From Burkholderiales bacterium (GTDB taxonomy: Bacteria > Pseudomonadota > Gammaproteobacteria > Burkholderiales > Burkholderiaceae_C), in the NCBI GenBank assembly GCA_013044035.1, contig JABEVE010000031.1, positions 1-64,000 of the forward strand: DNA of 64,000 bases, in the 5' to 3' direction. The notes under the pieces are model-generated. The model searched no databases. It was not told where the DNA came from and worked only from the letters and a program-made list of their open reading frames with translations. Below are positions 34,205-42,761 of this stretch, piece by piece; within the stretch, counting starts at the first letter, position 1, and each line of letters starts with the position of its first letter. Position numbers and translations under genes: made by a program.

Positions 34205-34815
34205 GGATCGGTCTGCTCGCGGATGGTCATCAGGGAGTGGTCGCCGTCGGTCTGTTGCACGGCGATGCTGCGCACCTGGCCCCGGCGACCGTCGATGCGG
34301 ATGGCGCGCACCCGCTCCCGTGCGAGGGGAGCCACCGGCGCGAGGTTCAGGGTCCATTGCGTGGCGTCTCCGCTCAGGCCGACGACGAAATCGCGCTGCA
34401 GCACGTTGAGGTCACCGTTGAGCGTGGCGCGAATGCTGTTCACCAGCACGGCGATGTCCGGATGATCGTCCAGGTTGAGTTGGTGGCTGCGGCCACCGAG
34501 TTCCACCGTGAGCTGATTGGCCAGAAGGATGATGGTCTGCGGCTTGGGTTTGAGGGTGCGGACCTCCAGGAAGTCGGGTGCGGCGAAACGCAGTTCGCCC
34601 GACGACTCGATGGGCGTGTCGAGCATGGCCATGGTCTTGGTGTCAACGAAGCTGGCGCGGCCCGACTTGTGCTGCGCCAGCGCATGCATCAGGGCGTCCA
34701 GGTTCCACTCGGCCGCATGGCTCGTCAGTGCCAGCCACGGGGTTGCGAACAGCACCAGTGCGAGGAGAGTGCGGCGCCCGGGGATTCTGGCGGAAGTCAG
34801 GTGGGTGCGATGCAT
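34201..34815 (-). CDS. LolA-like outer-membrane lipoprotein carrier (aryl polyene locus)
   Basis: A 204-residue periplasmic protein with a signal peptide (RRTLLALVLFATPWLALTSHA, cut near residue 35) and a LolA-type fold region: HKSGRASFVDTKTMAML, ESSGELRFAAPDFLEVRT, and TIILLANQLTVELGG. Such proteins occur next to MMPL exporters in polyene clusters and are thought to ferry the lipid across the periplasm. The start MHRTHLTSAR at 34815 leaves 25 bp to the acyltransferase gene; upstream in-frame sequence is the shadow of that gene. Confidence 0.88.
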   Translation of the reverse strand: MHRTHLTSARIPGRRTLLALVLFATPWLALTSHAAEWNLDALMHALAQHKSGRASFVDTKTMAMLDTPIESSGELRFAAPDFLEVRTLKPKPQTIILLANQLTVELGGRSHQLNLDDHPDIAVLVNSIRATLNGDLNVLQRDFVVGLSGDATQWTLNLAPVAPLARERVRAIRIDGRRGQVRSIAVQQTDGDHSLMTIREQTDP

Positions 34816-34840
34816 GGGTGTTGCGGCAAGCAGCGGGCGT

Positions 34841-35842
34841 TCACAGTTCCTTGGGGCCGGCGGCCTCGGCGGTCGGGCCCTGCCAGAAATCATAGAAATT
34901 GAACCAGTTGTAGGGCGCAGCGTGGCATTGCGCCTGCAGTTGCGCAACATAGCGCGCCAGCGCCGCGTCGGTCGCGGCGTCGCGCTCGCCGCGCTTGCAG
35001 CCGGAGAAGTCCGCCAGGGGGAGGAAATGCAGGTCGTAGCGGTTGCCACCGTGATAGACGCCAGTCATGAAAATCACCGGTCGACGCAGCAGTGCGGCGA
35101 TGCGCAGCGGCCCGCGCGGCCATGGCGCGGGCTGGCCGAGGAAGGGCAGCGTGGCAGTGGCGTCGTCGTGCAGCGAACGGTCGGCGAGGATGCCGACCAC
35201 GGCGCCTGCGTCCAGCCGCTCGCGCAGGCGCAACATCGAGCCCACCTGGCCGAGCGGGATGATGTCGTGCGTGGCGGCGGGGTTGATGGCGTGCAAGGCG
35301 GCATTGATCTTGCGCGCGTTGTCGGCATACATCAGCAGCGAAACGGGAATGCCGCCTTGCCGCCGCGCCAGGGCGCGCAACACTTCGAAGCTGCCGAAGT
35401 GCGCGCCCATCAGAAAGGCGCCCTGGCCCTGGGCAAGCACGGCCTCGACATGCTCGATGCCGTGTACCCGGATGTCGAACAGATCGGAGCGATCGTTGAG
35501 CAGATAGATCCTGTCGTGGATGGTGGAGGCAAAGCAGTGCACATGGCGAAAGCCGTCCGCCCAGTTCGCGTCACGCCCCAGCACGCGCTTGAGGTATTGG
35601 CGCGAGGCGCGCCGCGCGCTGGGAGCGAACAGCACGAAATAGGCAGCGACGCCGAGCAGCACGAGGCGTCCGATGCGTCGCCCCAGGCGCAGCGAAATCC
35701 AGGTCATGAGGCGCAGGGTGAACGGGTTGCTGCGCTCGCCGTCGCTTGTCCAGGCGGCACGTGGCGCGACCGCGTGCGTCGGCGGTGCACCCACGGCTCG
35801 CCGGGTCTGCACCCCATCGAGGCGGGACGGTTGGGAGCTCAT
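34841..35842 (-). CDS. LpxL/HtrB-like acyltransferase (aryl polyene locus)
   Basis: A 333-residue inner-membrane acyltransferase of the lipid A late-acyltransferase type. A hydrophobic anchor (residues about 60-78) is followed by the HX4(D/E) motif in GAHFGSFEV and the basic ILADRSLHDD block. The C-terminal PYNWFNFYDFW matches the family ending. It is expected to acylate the polyene lipid. The start ATG overlaps the ApeI-type dehydratase stop (ATGA at 35839-35842). Confidence 0.89.
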   Translation of the reverse strand: MSSQPSRLDGVQTRRAVGAPPTHAVAPRAAWTSDGERSNPFTLRLMTWISLRLGRRIGRLVLLGVAAYFVLFAPSARRASRQYLKRVLGRDANWADGFRHVHCFASTIHDRIYLLNDRSDLFDIRVHGIEHVEAVLAQGQGAFLMGAHFGSFEVLRALARRQGGIPVSLLMYADNARKINAALHAINPAATHDIIPLGQVGSMLRLRERLDAGAVVGILADRSLHDDATATLPFLGQPAPWPRGPLRIAALLRRPVIFMTGVYHGGNRYDLHFLPLADFSGCKRGERDAATDAALARYVAQLQAQCHAAPYNWFNFYDFWQGPTAEAAGPKEL

Positions 35843-36207
35843 GGATCGGATGGAACTTTCGCAGTGCCGGCATGCTTGCCCTGCAAGCTGCCAATGGCCA
35901 CTTTGCGGGTGCCGGCAAACAGCTCGAAGCGCACGCCGCCGTCTGGAGTCGCCGTGTGCTGCAGCAGCAGATTTTCGTCGGCTTGCACCACGCTCAGGAA
36001 CTTCATCGTGCCGATGCGGCATGGTGCCGTGCTGACATTCCGCATGGCGTCAAGATGATGGAGCGCTGCGTCGAGCAGCAACACCCCGGGGACAATGGGG
36101 CGGCCGGGGAAATGGCCGGCGAAGACTGCATGACTGGGTGCATAGCCAGGCAGTTCGACGGTAACCGCATGCCCGGCCGGGTCTGACGCGGATGGCTCAG
36201 CGCGCAT
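35839..36207 (-). CDS. Hot-dog 3-hydroxyacyl-ACP dehydratase, ApeI/FabZ-like
   Basis: A 122-residue single hot-dog domain. HFPGRPIVPGVLLLDA carries the active-site histidine and the family loop. It is the second dehydratase of the locus, the other being the ApeP-type protein at 26507-27121. In characterised systems both take part in forming the conjugated double bonds. The gene overlaps both the AMP ligase (11 bp) and the acyltransferase (4 bp). Confidence 0.9.
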   Translation of the reverse strand: MRAEPSASDPAGHAVTVELPGYAPSHAVFAGHFPGRPIVPGVLLLDAALHHLDAMRNVSTAPCRIGTMKFLSVVQADENLLLQHTATPDGGVRFELFAGTRKVAIGSLQGKHAGTAKVPSDP

Positions 36208-37564
36208 CCGTCACGGCCTCGCGAAGCTTGGATGCGGGCAAGGACGCCGCCAAGGCGGCCAACTCGGCGCGCGGCAGCTTGCCGGTGGCATTGCGCGGCA
36301 GCGCATCCACCACCACCAGAGGGCGTGGCAGAAATGCCGGGTCGACGCGCTGGCGCAGGGCCGCGAGCAGGTCTTCGCGGCGCAGGTCGGGAGCGACGAC
36401 AAAGGCCATCAACCGGGTGACGTCGGAGTCACCTCCGGGCGGCATGTAGAACGCGCCATCGTGCACGCCGGGGATGGTGCCAAGCTGGTGGTTGAGGTAG
36501 GCCAGCGAGCTGCGTCGGCCGGCGATATTGACCATGTCGGCGCTGCGTCCGAGCAGGCGAAAGTGCTGTGCGTCGAGCAATTCGATGACATCGTTGAGTG
36601 CAATGGCATCGAGCACATGGCCGCCACGGGCCATGGTGGACCCAGTGGCATCGGCGCGCAGGGTCACGCCAGGGAACAGTTCCCAGACATCGCTCTGCGC
36701 CGTGCGGCGGGTGGCGATCTGGCCGGTCTCGGTCGAGCCGTAAATCTCCAACAGTGGAGCCGCCAAACGGGTCTCGACCTCGCGCGCCAGCTCCTGCGCC
36801 AGGGGGGCGGTGGCGCTGAGTACGGCAGCGACCGGCGGCAAGCTCACGTCCGCCGCGAGCAGGGCACGCAGATGCACCGGTGTGGTGACGAGCAGACGTG
36901 GCGCGGGCACGCAGGCGAGTGCCATGGCGATGTCAGCCGGGTAGAACGGGTGTGCCGCGCCCAGTGCCACGCCGCCATGCAGTGCCAGCAGCAAGGTGGA
37001 CTCGAACCCGTACATATGCTGCGGCGGTACGGTGCCCACAAGGGTGCGACGCGGACCGGTATGCAGTCCGAGCCTGGCCGCACTGGCTGGGATGCTGCCG
37101 ACCAGGGCGCCCCAGGTCTTGCGATGGGGGATGGGGACGCCGGTGGAGCCCGAGGTGAACACATGGGCAACCACCTGATCGGAGTCGAGCATGGGCATGG
37201 CCAGCGCGCCCACCGGGGCGGGAGCCGTGCACGGCTCGGGGTACGGCATGAATGGCAGATCGAAGTCGCAAGGCAGATCGCTCAGGCAGAACACATCCGG
37301 AGCGAAGTCGCGCAATTGCGCCGCGGTGTCGGGCGTGCGCGTGGACGGCAGCAGGCTGACCCTGCCACTCACCAACGCGGCGGCAAAGCCGACACCGAAG
37401 CAGTAGCGGTCGCGGCAGGTGTTGAGCACATGCTGGCGGGGCGGCATGGCGGCCGCCACTTGCCGCACGTCATGCAGGAAATCGCGCACGAGAATGGGCT
37501 TGCCCTCGCGCCAGGCGAAGATGGCGTCGAGGTCGGGTGCCGAAACCAGCGGCAGATGCGTCAT
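36197..37564 (-). CDS. AMP-dependent acyl/aryl-ACP ligase, ApeH-like
   Basis: A 455-residue ANL-superfamily enzyme. The P-loop-like FTSGSTGVPIPH, the adenylation motif YGSTETGQIATRR and the late NATGKLPR lysine motif are all present. It probably activates 4-hydroxybenzoate (or a close analogue) and loads it on the ACP. The start MTHLPLVSAPDLDAIFAWREG at 37564 is chosen because all family sequence begins there; the longer open frame to 38257 only shadows the membrane protein gene. Confidence 0.9.
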   Translation of the reverse strand: MTHLPLVSAPDLDAIFAWREGKPILVRDFLHDVRQVAAAMPPRQHVLNTCRDRYCFGVGFAAALVSGRVSLLPSTRTPDTAAQLRDFAPDVFCLSDLPCDFDLPFMPYPEPCTAPAPVGALAMPMLDSDQVVAHVFTSGSTGVPIPHRKTWGALVGSIPASAARLGLHTGPRRTLVGTVPPQHMYGFESTLLLALHGGVALGAAHPFYPADIAMALACVPAPRLLVTTPVHLRALLAADVSLPPVAAVLSATAPLAQELAREVETRLAAPLLEIYGSTETGQIATRRTAQSDVWELFPGVTLRADATGSTMARGGHVLDAIALNDVIELLDAQHFRLLGRSADMVNIAGRRSSLAYLNHQLGTIPGVHDGAFYMPPGGDSDVTRLMAFVVAPDLRREDLLAALRQRVDPAFLPRPLVVVDALPRNATGKLPRAELAALAASLPASKLREAVTDAR

Positions 37565-37587
37565 GTCGAAGCCCGGCTGTGCCGGCC

Positions 37588-38307
37588 TCAGCGCCGCTCG
37601 GCGGATGGCGCGGCAAAGGACTCGGCCGCTGCGGCCTGCGTGCGTGCCGCAGCCCGCCGGGTGGTCTTCTCCACGCTGTAGTGCGCATAAGCGCGTATGG
37701 CTTCGATCGGCCCGGTGCGTTCGTGCGCTGGCAGAGCGCGCAGTCGCACCAGGTATTCGGCAACGAACAGCGCCAGCACCAGCAATGGAGACAACAGATT
37801 GGCGAACAGGGCCCATATCGGCAGCGGTGCGACGATGAACAAGACGAAGGAGCTCAGCGTCATGGCGGTGAAAAAGAGCGTCCAGGCCCAGGTCACGCCG
37901 CGGGTGTAGCGCGCAACACGCGCTGAAATGCTGCCATGGGCCATTTCGGCGAAGCGGCTGACCAAGGGGGTGGAGCCAGATCGCAGCGTGCGCCCGAACA
38001 TGAAGGCCAGCAAGCCCAGAGTCCCGGCATGCTGCAGCAGATAGGCCAAGTCGTAATGCTGCAGCAAGACCGTGCGCTGGCTCCAGAGCAACCCAATGCC
38101 CGGCACTGCCAGCAGCAAGACAGGGAGGCGGTGAGGGGACTGCCAGACCATCCAGCCCAGCAGGGCCAGAAGCGGTGCAAAGGCGACGATGGCCGCCGCG
38201 ACGTTGGGTTGGGAGGCGCGCGCTCCCAGATAGGCCAGCAGCGAATAGGCCGCGCACAGCATGACGACGAGGGCCCCGCGCGGGAAGCCGGAGCGTGTTG
38301 TGATCAC
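37588..38307 (-). CDS. COG4648-type membrane protein of aryl polyene clusters
   Basis: A 239-residue integral membrane protein with about six to seven hydrophobic segments. The strings SFVLFIVAPLPIWALFANLLSPLLV and VAEYLVRLRALP are typical of the COG4648 proteins found in aryl polyene clusters. The biochemical function is unknown. Translation starts at GTG (38307), overlapping the ACP stop codon (GTGA). The C-terminal tail is Ala/Arg-rich and cytosolic. Confidence 0.86.
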   Translation of the reverse strand: MITTRSGFPRGALVVMLCAAYSLLAYLGARASQPNVAAAIVAFAPLLALLGWMVWQSPHRLPVLLLAVPGIGLLWSQRTVLLQHYDLAYLLQHAGTLGLLAFMFGRTLRSGSTPLVSRFAEMAHGSISARVARYTRGVTWAWTLFFTAMTLSSFVLFIVAPLPIWALFANLLSPLLVLALFVAEYLVRLRALPAHERTGPIEAIRAYAHYSVEKTTRRAAARTQAAAAESFAAPSAERR

Positions 38308-38594
38308 GGATTTCTCAGAGCGGCCACATGATTGGCCAGGTGGCGCAGGGAACTGAAGATGCGGTGGTTGTCGGCGTCATCGGCACGCAATTGCACCCGA
38401 TATTGCTTGGAGACGACGAGGGCGATTTCCAGGATGTCGATCGAATCCAGACCGAGACCATCGCCATAGAGCGGCGCGTCCGGGTCGATGTCAGCGGCTG
38501 CGATCTCGAGATTGAGCGACGCAACGATGAGTCGCGCAATGTCCAGGATGAAAACGGGATCAGCAGGGGATTGGACGGTCAGTGAATCGGACAT
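38304..38594 (-). CDS. Acyl carrier protein (aryl polyene locus)
   Basis: A 96-residue acyl carrier protein. The phosphopantetheine attachment serine is in GLGLDSIDILEIAL. It carries the growing aryl polyene chain. It is the first gene of the third block, so the operon promoter should lie between here and 38900. Characterised aryl polyene clusters usually encode two carrier proteins; only this one is seen. Confidence 0.93.
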   Translation of the reverse strand: MSDSLTVQSPADPVFILDIARLIVASLNLEIAAADIDPDAPLYGDGLGLDSIDILEIALVVSKQYRVQLRADDADNHRIFSSLRHLANHVAALRNP

Positions 38595-38902
38595 GAGGCT
38601 GCCAAAAGGCTGAAAAAACAGTGCAAATCATGACGCCATGATAAAAGATCAAGCCTTGAGATCGGGCAGGCGGCATCCAATCCCACCCCCATGCCGTGAC
38701 CTGGCACCGACGGTCGGCTTGAAACGTCAACCTGGTGGCCGAGCAGACCCCGGCCCCTTGCTACTTTGGTCTGTCGCCTCGCACGGAGTTGGCCGAGCCG
38801 CTTCCGAGGTGATGCTGCGCCCGGTTCCCCCGCGCGGAGCAGGGCAACTCGGGGCAGCCCGGCGTGTTTTTCAGGAGGGTGCCCCGGCTTGCAGGCGACG
38901 AT
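38595..38902. promoter_or_regulatory. Leader of the ACP-first polyene operon with a dyad
   Basis: 308 bp without a credible gene. The dyad ATCATG-acgc-CATGAT at 38627-38642 lies 33-48 bp before the ACP start, in an A/T-rich patch that probably includes the promoter. No -35/-10 pair with proper spacing could be fixed. The rest is the 3' end region of the Pro/Tyr-rich protein gene. Confidence 0.4.
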
Positions 38903-39229
38903 TCAATGGCCCTCGTCGTCGTCGCCACGCCTCCAGCCTCTGTGCCAACCACGGTCTGGATGCCAGGGCTGACGATAGACACCGTAGTTGACATACCCTG
39001 GGTAGTAGGTAACTGCGGGCGGCGGGGCGTAATACACCGGCGCGGGAGGGGCGTAATAGACCGGGGGCGGTGCGTAATACACGGGTGGAGCGGGGTAGAA
39101 ATTGCCGAAATTGGCAGCCACGCCTGGCCCGCCGACGCCCAACGACCAGTACACCCCGCCTGCATGAGCAGCAGGCGTCAGAGCGCTTGCTGCGACCAGG
39201 GTCAAAGCCAAGAGTGATGTGCGAAGCAT
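38903..39229 (-). CDS. Secreted Pro/Tyr-rich protein, copy 1
   Basis: A 108-residue protein with a signal peptide (MLRTSLLALTLVAASALTPAAHA, cleaved about residue 23) and a mature domain with a PPPVYYAPP-type repeat (residues about 43-70), followed by a Trp/His/Arg-rich tail ending in DDDEGH. GGAGAA precedes the start. Such proteins occur in many proteobacteria and have no known function; a cell-envelope role is likely from export and composition. The adjacent gene encodes a paralogue. Confidence 0.82.
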   Translation of the reverse strand: MLRTSLLALTLVAASALTPAAHAGGVYWSLGVGGPGVAANFGNFYPAPPVYYAPPPVYYAPPAPVYYAPPPAVTYYPGYVNYGVYRQPWHPDRGWHRGWRRGDDDEGH

Positions 39230-39347
39230 GGTGGTTCTCCGAAGTGGTTTGCCTTGTGTATGAGCTAACAACGTCCTGAAGTGGTCCATGGAGACAGCGC
39301 GGCCCGCATAAGTCTGACAAAACGTGACAGGCCGTGGCGTCGATCCA

Positions 39348-39734
39348 TCAGTCGTTGTCATGATTCCAGCGCTGGTGCTGCCGATGCTCGTGCTTCCATC
39401 CATGTCCCTCACGGTATTCGGGCCGGGGCCCCCAGCTTGGATACCCGGTCTGCGCATAGCCATGGGGGTATCCGTTGTAGGCCACCACGGGCGGGCGCGG
39501 CATAACCCGGTACCTCACTAGAGGTGGCGCATACGCAACAGGTGGGGGCGCATAGACGACCGGTGGGGCATACACCACAGGCGGTGGAGCGGGGTAGGCG
39601 ATGGGCGGCGGCACATTGAAGACGACGGCCGGCAGGCCGACCGAAACGGACCACCACATGTCGCCCGCGTGGGCGCTTGGAGCGCCGAAAACGGCGGCAG
39701 TGGACGCCAGTCCAAGCAGGGTTTGTCGCAACAT
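39348..39734 (-). CDS. Secreted Pro/Tyr-rich protein, copy 2
   Basis: A 128-residue exported protein with the same plan as its downstream neighbour: signal peptide (about 23 residues, ending SAHAGD), a short WWSVSVGLP segment like WSLGVGGP in copy 1, a PPPVVYAPP repeat stretch and a basic, His/Trp-rich tail. GGGAGA precedes the start at 39734. The two genes look like a tandem duplication that then diverged. The function is unknown. Confidence 0.82.
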   Translation of the reverse strand: MLRQTLLGLASTAAVFGAPSAHAGDMWWSVSVGLPAVVFNVPPPIAYPAPPPVVYAPPVVYAPPPVAYAPPLVRYRVMPRPPVVAYNGYPHGYAQTGYPSWGPRPEYREGHGWKHEHRQHQRWNHDND

Positions 39735-40070
39735 GATGAATCTCCCAAGTTGTAGCCATCAACGTCGTGCCTTGAGGCTGTGCTGACAACCACGATCAAA
39801 TTTTTTGCCTTCGCCATGGCGCAGCCCACTGCTAGCATGTGCCGACCCGATCAAGAGGCAAAAAACCGTGGGAACTCAGAGGGATGCGTGCTTGCCCAGG
39901 TTATCCAGCATGGTTTCTGCGGTGATCCGGGCAATGTCCACCATGACCACCGACCGGGTAATGCGGCCGCAGGTCCGTACTCGTGCCGCTGTCGGGTTGG
40001 GCGGGCCCGACGGCCATGCCTGCCTGATCGCGCGCTGCGTGGCGGCCTGGGCCTGGGGCGGAAGTCGATC
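39735..40070. other. Region upstream of the PAP2 phosphatase gene
   Basis: About 336 bp. The frame of the PAP2 gene is open back to 39780, but this part has no membrane or family features and is best read as non-coding. It should hold promoters for copy 2 of the Pro/Tyr-rich protein and for the phosphatase. No repeat or RNA gene was seen. Confidence 0.4.
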
Positions 40071-40787
40071 ATGACCCCATCGCGTGCGTGCAAGTACGCG
40101 GCAGCTCCGACTGGGCGCGCGCTGGCGTTGCAGACATGGCACACCATGATGCGCCATGTCTGGTTCAAGTCCATCGGCACCACGGCGTTCACCTGGGTGT
40201 TCTTTCTGGCCTATTTTGACTTGCTCAGACATCCGCACGGAATGGTCACGGTCATGCCCATGACGGCCCTCGACCATTGGATCGGGCTTGAGCCCTGGGC
40301 CCTGCCGTTCTATTTCTCGCTGTGGTTGTACGTCAGCTTGCCTCCTGCCCTGATGGCGACGCGGCGCGAGATCACAGGTTTTGGTGCGCGCATGGCCCTC
40401 GTCTGCCTCATCGGCCTCGGCGTGTTCTATGTCTGGCCGACCCGGGTGCCTGCATTTCCCATCGACTGGGCAGAGCATCCCGGCTTTGTCATTCTGCGTG
40501 GGGTCGACGCGGCCGGTAACGCCTGTCCGTCTTTGCATGTTGCCACGGCGGTGTTCTCCGCTTTCTGGCTGGACTGGATGGCGCCAGCGTTGGGCTTTGG
40601 CAGGCGCTTGCGTCGTATCAACGTCTTGTGGTGCATGCTGATTGTCTTCTCGACCCTGGCGACCAAGCAGCATGTCGTGGTCGATGCACTGGCGGGAGCT
40701 TTGCTTGGCGCATCCGTGGCCTGGCTCACGAGGCCGCGCGCCCCCTCGCGCTTCGCCAGAGCCATGCGGGCCGCGCCGAGTCATTGA
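40071..40787 (+). CDS. PAP2-family membrane phosphatase
   Basis: A 238-residue membrane protein with about five to six hydrophobic segments and PAP2 motifs: CPSLHVATAVFSA (motif with catalytic His) and KQHVVVDALAGA (second His). The first motif, usually KX6RP, is not evident, as in the Aur1-like branch. Relatives act on lipid phosphates or undecaprenyl diphosphate. The start at 40071 is uncertain; MMRHVWFKS at 40146 is an alternative. Confidence 0.8.
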   Translation: MTPSRACKYAAAPTGRALALQTWHTMMRHVWFKSIGTTAFTWVFFLAYFDLLRHPHGMVTVMPMTALDHWIGLEPWALPFYFSLWLYVSLPPALMATRREITGFGARMALVCLIGLGVFYVWPTRVPAFPIDWAEHPGFVILRGVDAAGNACPSLHVATAVFSAFWLDWMAPALGFGRRLRRINVLWCMLIVFSTLATKQHVVVDALAGALLGASVAWLTRPRAPSRFARAMRAAPSH

Positions 40788-40972
40788 CGCCATGGCCGAT
40801 CCCGGTATCGATCGCATCGAGTTTGACAGCGCCCCACCCAGAGCCTGTTGCACGGCATCGACGGCACGCCATCGACAAGTCGCTTCATGTCCTTGGCGTG
40901 ACAAGATTTTCACCGTGAGGGACCCCTCGCCGCCGCGCATGACGGAAAATCACTCTTTTCACATCATTTCCC

Positions 40973-42754
40973 ATGCAACCCACGGATCTACCCAGCAGTC
41001 CCAAGGTTTCCAACTTCCTGCGCCAGATCATCGAGGCCGATCTGGCGAGCGGGCGCGATGCCGGGCGGCGCTTTGCCGGCCTGCCAGGTGACGCCCAGCA
41101 GTTGGCCTCGGCGCCGTTCGATGCCGCGCGCATCCGCACCCGATTCCCGCCCGAGCCCAATGGTTATCTGCATATCGGCCATGCCAAGAGCATCTGCCTG
41201 AACTTCGGCCTGGCGCAAGATTTTGGTGGGGTGTGCCACTTGCGCTTCGACGACACCAACCCGGAGAAGGAGGATGACGAATATGTCCACGCCATCCGTG
41301 ACGCGGTGCGCTGGCTGGGTTTCGACTGGGTCGCTGGCGGTGTCCATCACGAGTACTTCGCCAGTGACTATTTCGAGTTCATGTGGCGCGCCGCCTGCGC
41401 CTTGATCGATGCCGGCCTGGCCTATGTCGACGAGCAGAGCGCTGACGCTATGCGCCGCAACCGGGGCACCCTCACCGAACCCGGTGTGCCCAGCCCCTGG
41501 CGTGACCGCCCAGCCACCGAAAGCCGGCAGCGCTTCGAGGCTATGCGTGCCGGCCAGCATCCCGAAGGCAGCATGGTGCTGCGGGCGAGAATCGACATGG
41601 CCTCGCCCAACATCAACCTGCGCGATCCGGCCATCTACCGCATCAAGTTTGCCGAGCATCACCGCACCGGCAATGCCTGGTGCATCTATCCGATGTACAC
41701 CTTCGCCCACCCGATCGAAGACGCCCTGGAACGCATCACCCACAGCATCTGCACACTTGAATTCGAAGACCAACGCCCTTTCTACGACTGGGTCCTGGGC
41801 AAGCTGGCTGACCTCGGCGTGCTCGCCCGGCCGCTGCCGCACCAGCACGAGTTCGCCCGTCTCAACCTCGGCTATGTCGTCACCAGCAAACGCAAGCTGG
41901 CGCAGTTGGTGAACGAAGGCTATGTCGCCGGCTGGGACGACCCGCGCCTGCCCACGATCGCGGGGCTGCGCCGTCGTGGCTACACCGCAGCCAGCCTGCG
42001 TTCGTTCGCCGAGCGCATCGGCGTGACCAAATCCGATTCATGGATCGACTACGCCACGCTCGAGGGCGCTCTGCGCGAAGACCTCGATCCGCTGGCCCCA
42101 CGTGCCATGGCCGTGCTCGACCCCGTCAGGCTCGTGCTCACCAACTGGAACGAACTGATGGGCGACGGCACGCTGGACGACTGCCAGGCTCCAGTCCATC
42201 CGCATCGCCCGGAGTGGGGCGCGCGGCATTTCAAGTTCGGCCGCGAACTGTGGATCGAACGCGATGACTTCGTGCTCGATCCGCCCAAGGGCTTTTTCCG
42301 CCTGTTTCCCGGCAGCCGCGTACGCCTGAAGTATGGCCATGTGATCGAGTGCACCGGCGCCACGCTGGACGCGCAGGGCAGGGTGACCGAAGTGCAGGCC
42401 ACCCTCGTTGCAGACACCAAAAGCGGCACGCCCGGCGCCGCTGCAGTGAAGGTCAAGGGCGTCATCACCTGGGTGGCCGCGGTCGATGCCTTGCCCGCCG
42501 AAGTTCGCCTGTACGAGCGCCTGTTCACCGAGGCCCAGCCGGATGCCGGTGGGCGCGATTTTCTCTCCGTGCTCAACCCCGAGAGCCTGCGTATCGCGCA
42601 GGCCTGGATCGAACCCGGCCAAGCCTCGACCCAACCGGGGCAGAGCGTGCAATTCGAACGCCATGGCTATTTCGTCGCCGATGCGAAAGACCATGCCCCT
42701 GGCCATCTGGTGTTCAATCGCACCGCCACGCTCAAAGACGGTTGGGGCAAGTGA
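40973..42754 (+). CDS. glnS: Glutamine-tRNA ligase
   Basis: A 593-residue class I aminoacyl-tRNA synthetase that charges tRNA-Gln. The HIGH motif is in NGYLHIGHAKSICLNFGLAQ and the KMSKS-like motif in VTSKRKLAQLV. FPPEPNGYLHIGHAKS and the anticodon-binding barrel domains are complete. The length is slightly above the E. coli enzyme, mainly from an N-terminal extension of about 30 residues. The 2OG-Fe oxygenase gene follows after seven bases. Confidence 0.96.
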   Translation: MQPTDLPSSPKVSNFLRQIIEADLASGRDAGRRFAGLPGDAQQLASAPFDAARIRTRFPPEPNGYLHIGHAKSICLNFGLAQDFGGVCHLRFDDTNPEKEDDEYVHAIRDAVRWLGFDWVAGGVHHEYFASDYFEFMWRAACALIDAGLAYVDEQSADAMRRNRGTLTEPGVPSPWRDRPATESRQRFEAMRAGQHPEGSMVLRARIDMASPNINLRDPAIYRIKFAEHHRTGNAWCIYPMYTFAHPIEDALERITHSICTLEFEDQRPFYDWVLGKLADLGVLARPLPHQHEFARLNLGYVVTSKRKLAQLVNEGYVAGWDDPRLPTIAGLRRRGYTAASLRSFAERIGVTKSDSWIDYATLEGALREDLDPLAPRAMAVLDPVRLVLTNWNELMGDGTLDDCQAPVHPHRPEWGARHFKFGRELWIERDDFVLDPPKGFFRLFPGSRVRLKYGHVIECTGATLDAQGRVTEVQATLVADTKSGTPGAAAVKVKGVITWVAAVDALPAEVRLYERLFTEAQPDAGGRDFLSVLNPESLRIAQAWIEPGQASTQPGQSVQFERHGYFVADAKDHAPGHLVFNRTATLKDGWGK

Positions 42755-42761
42755 GCCGGCG

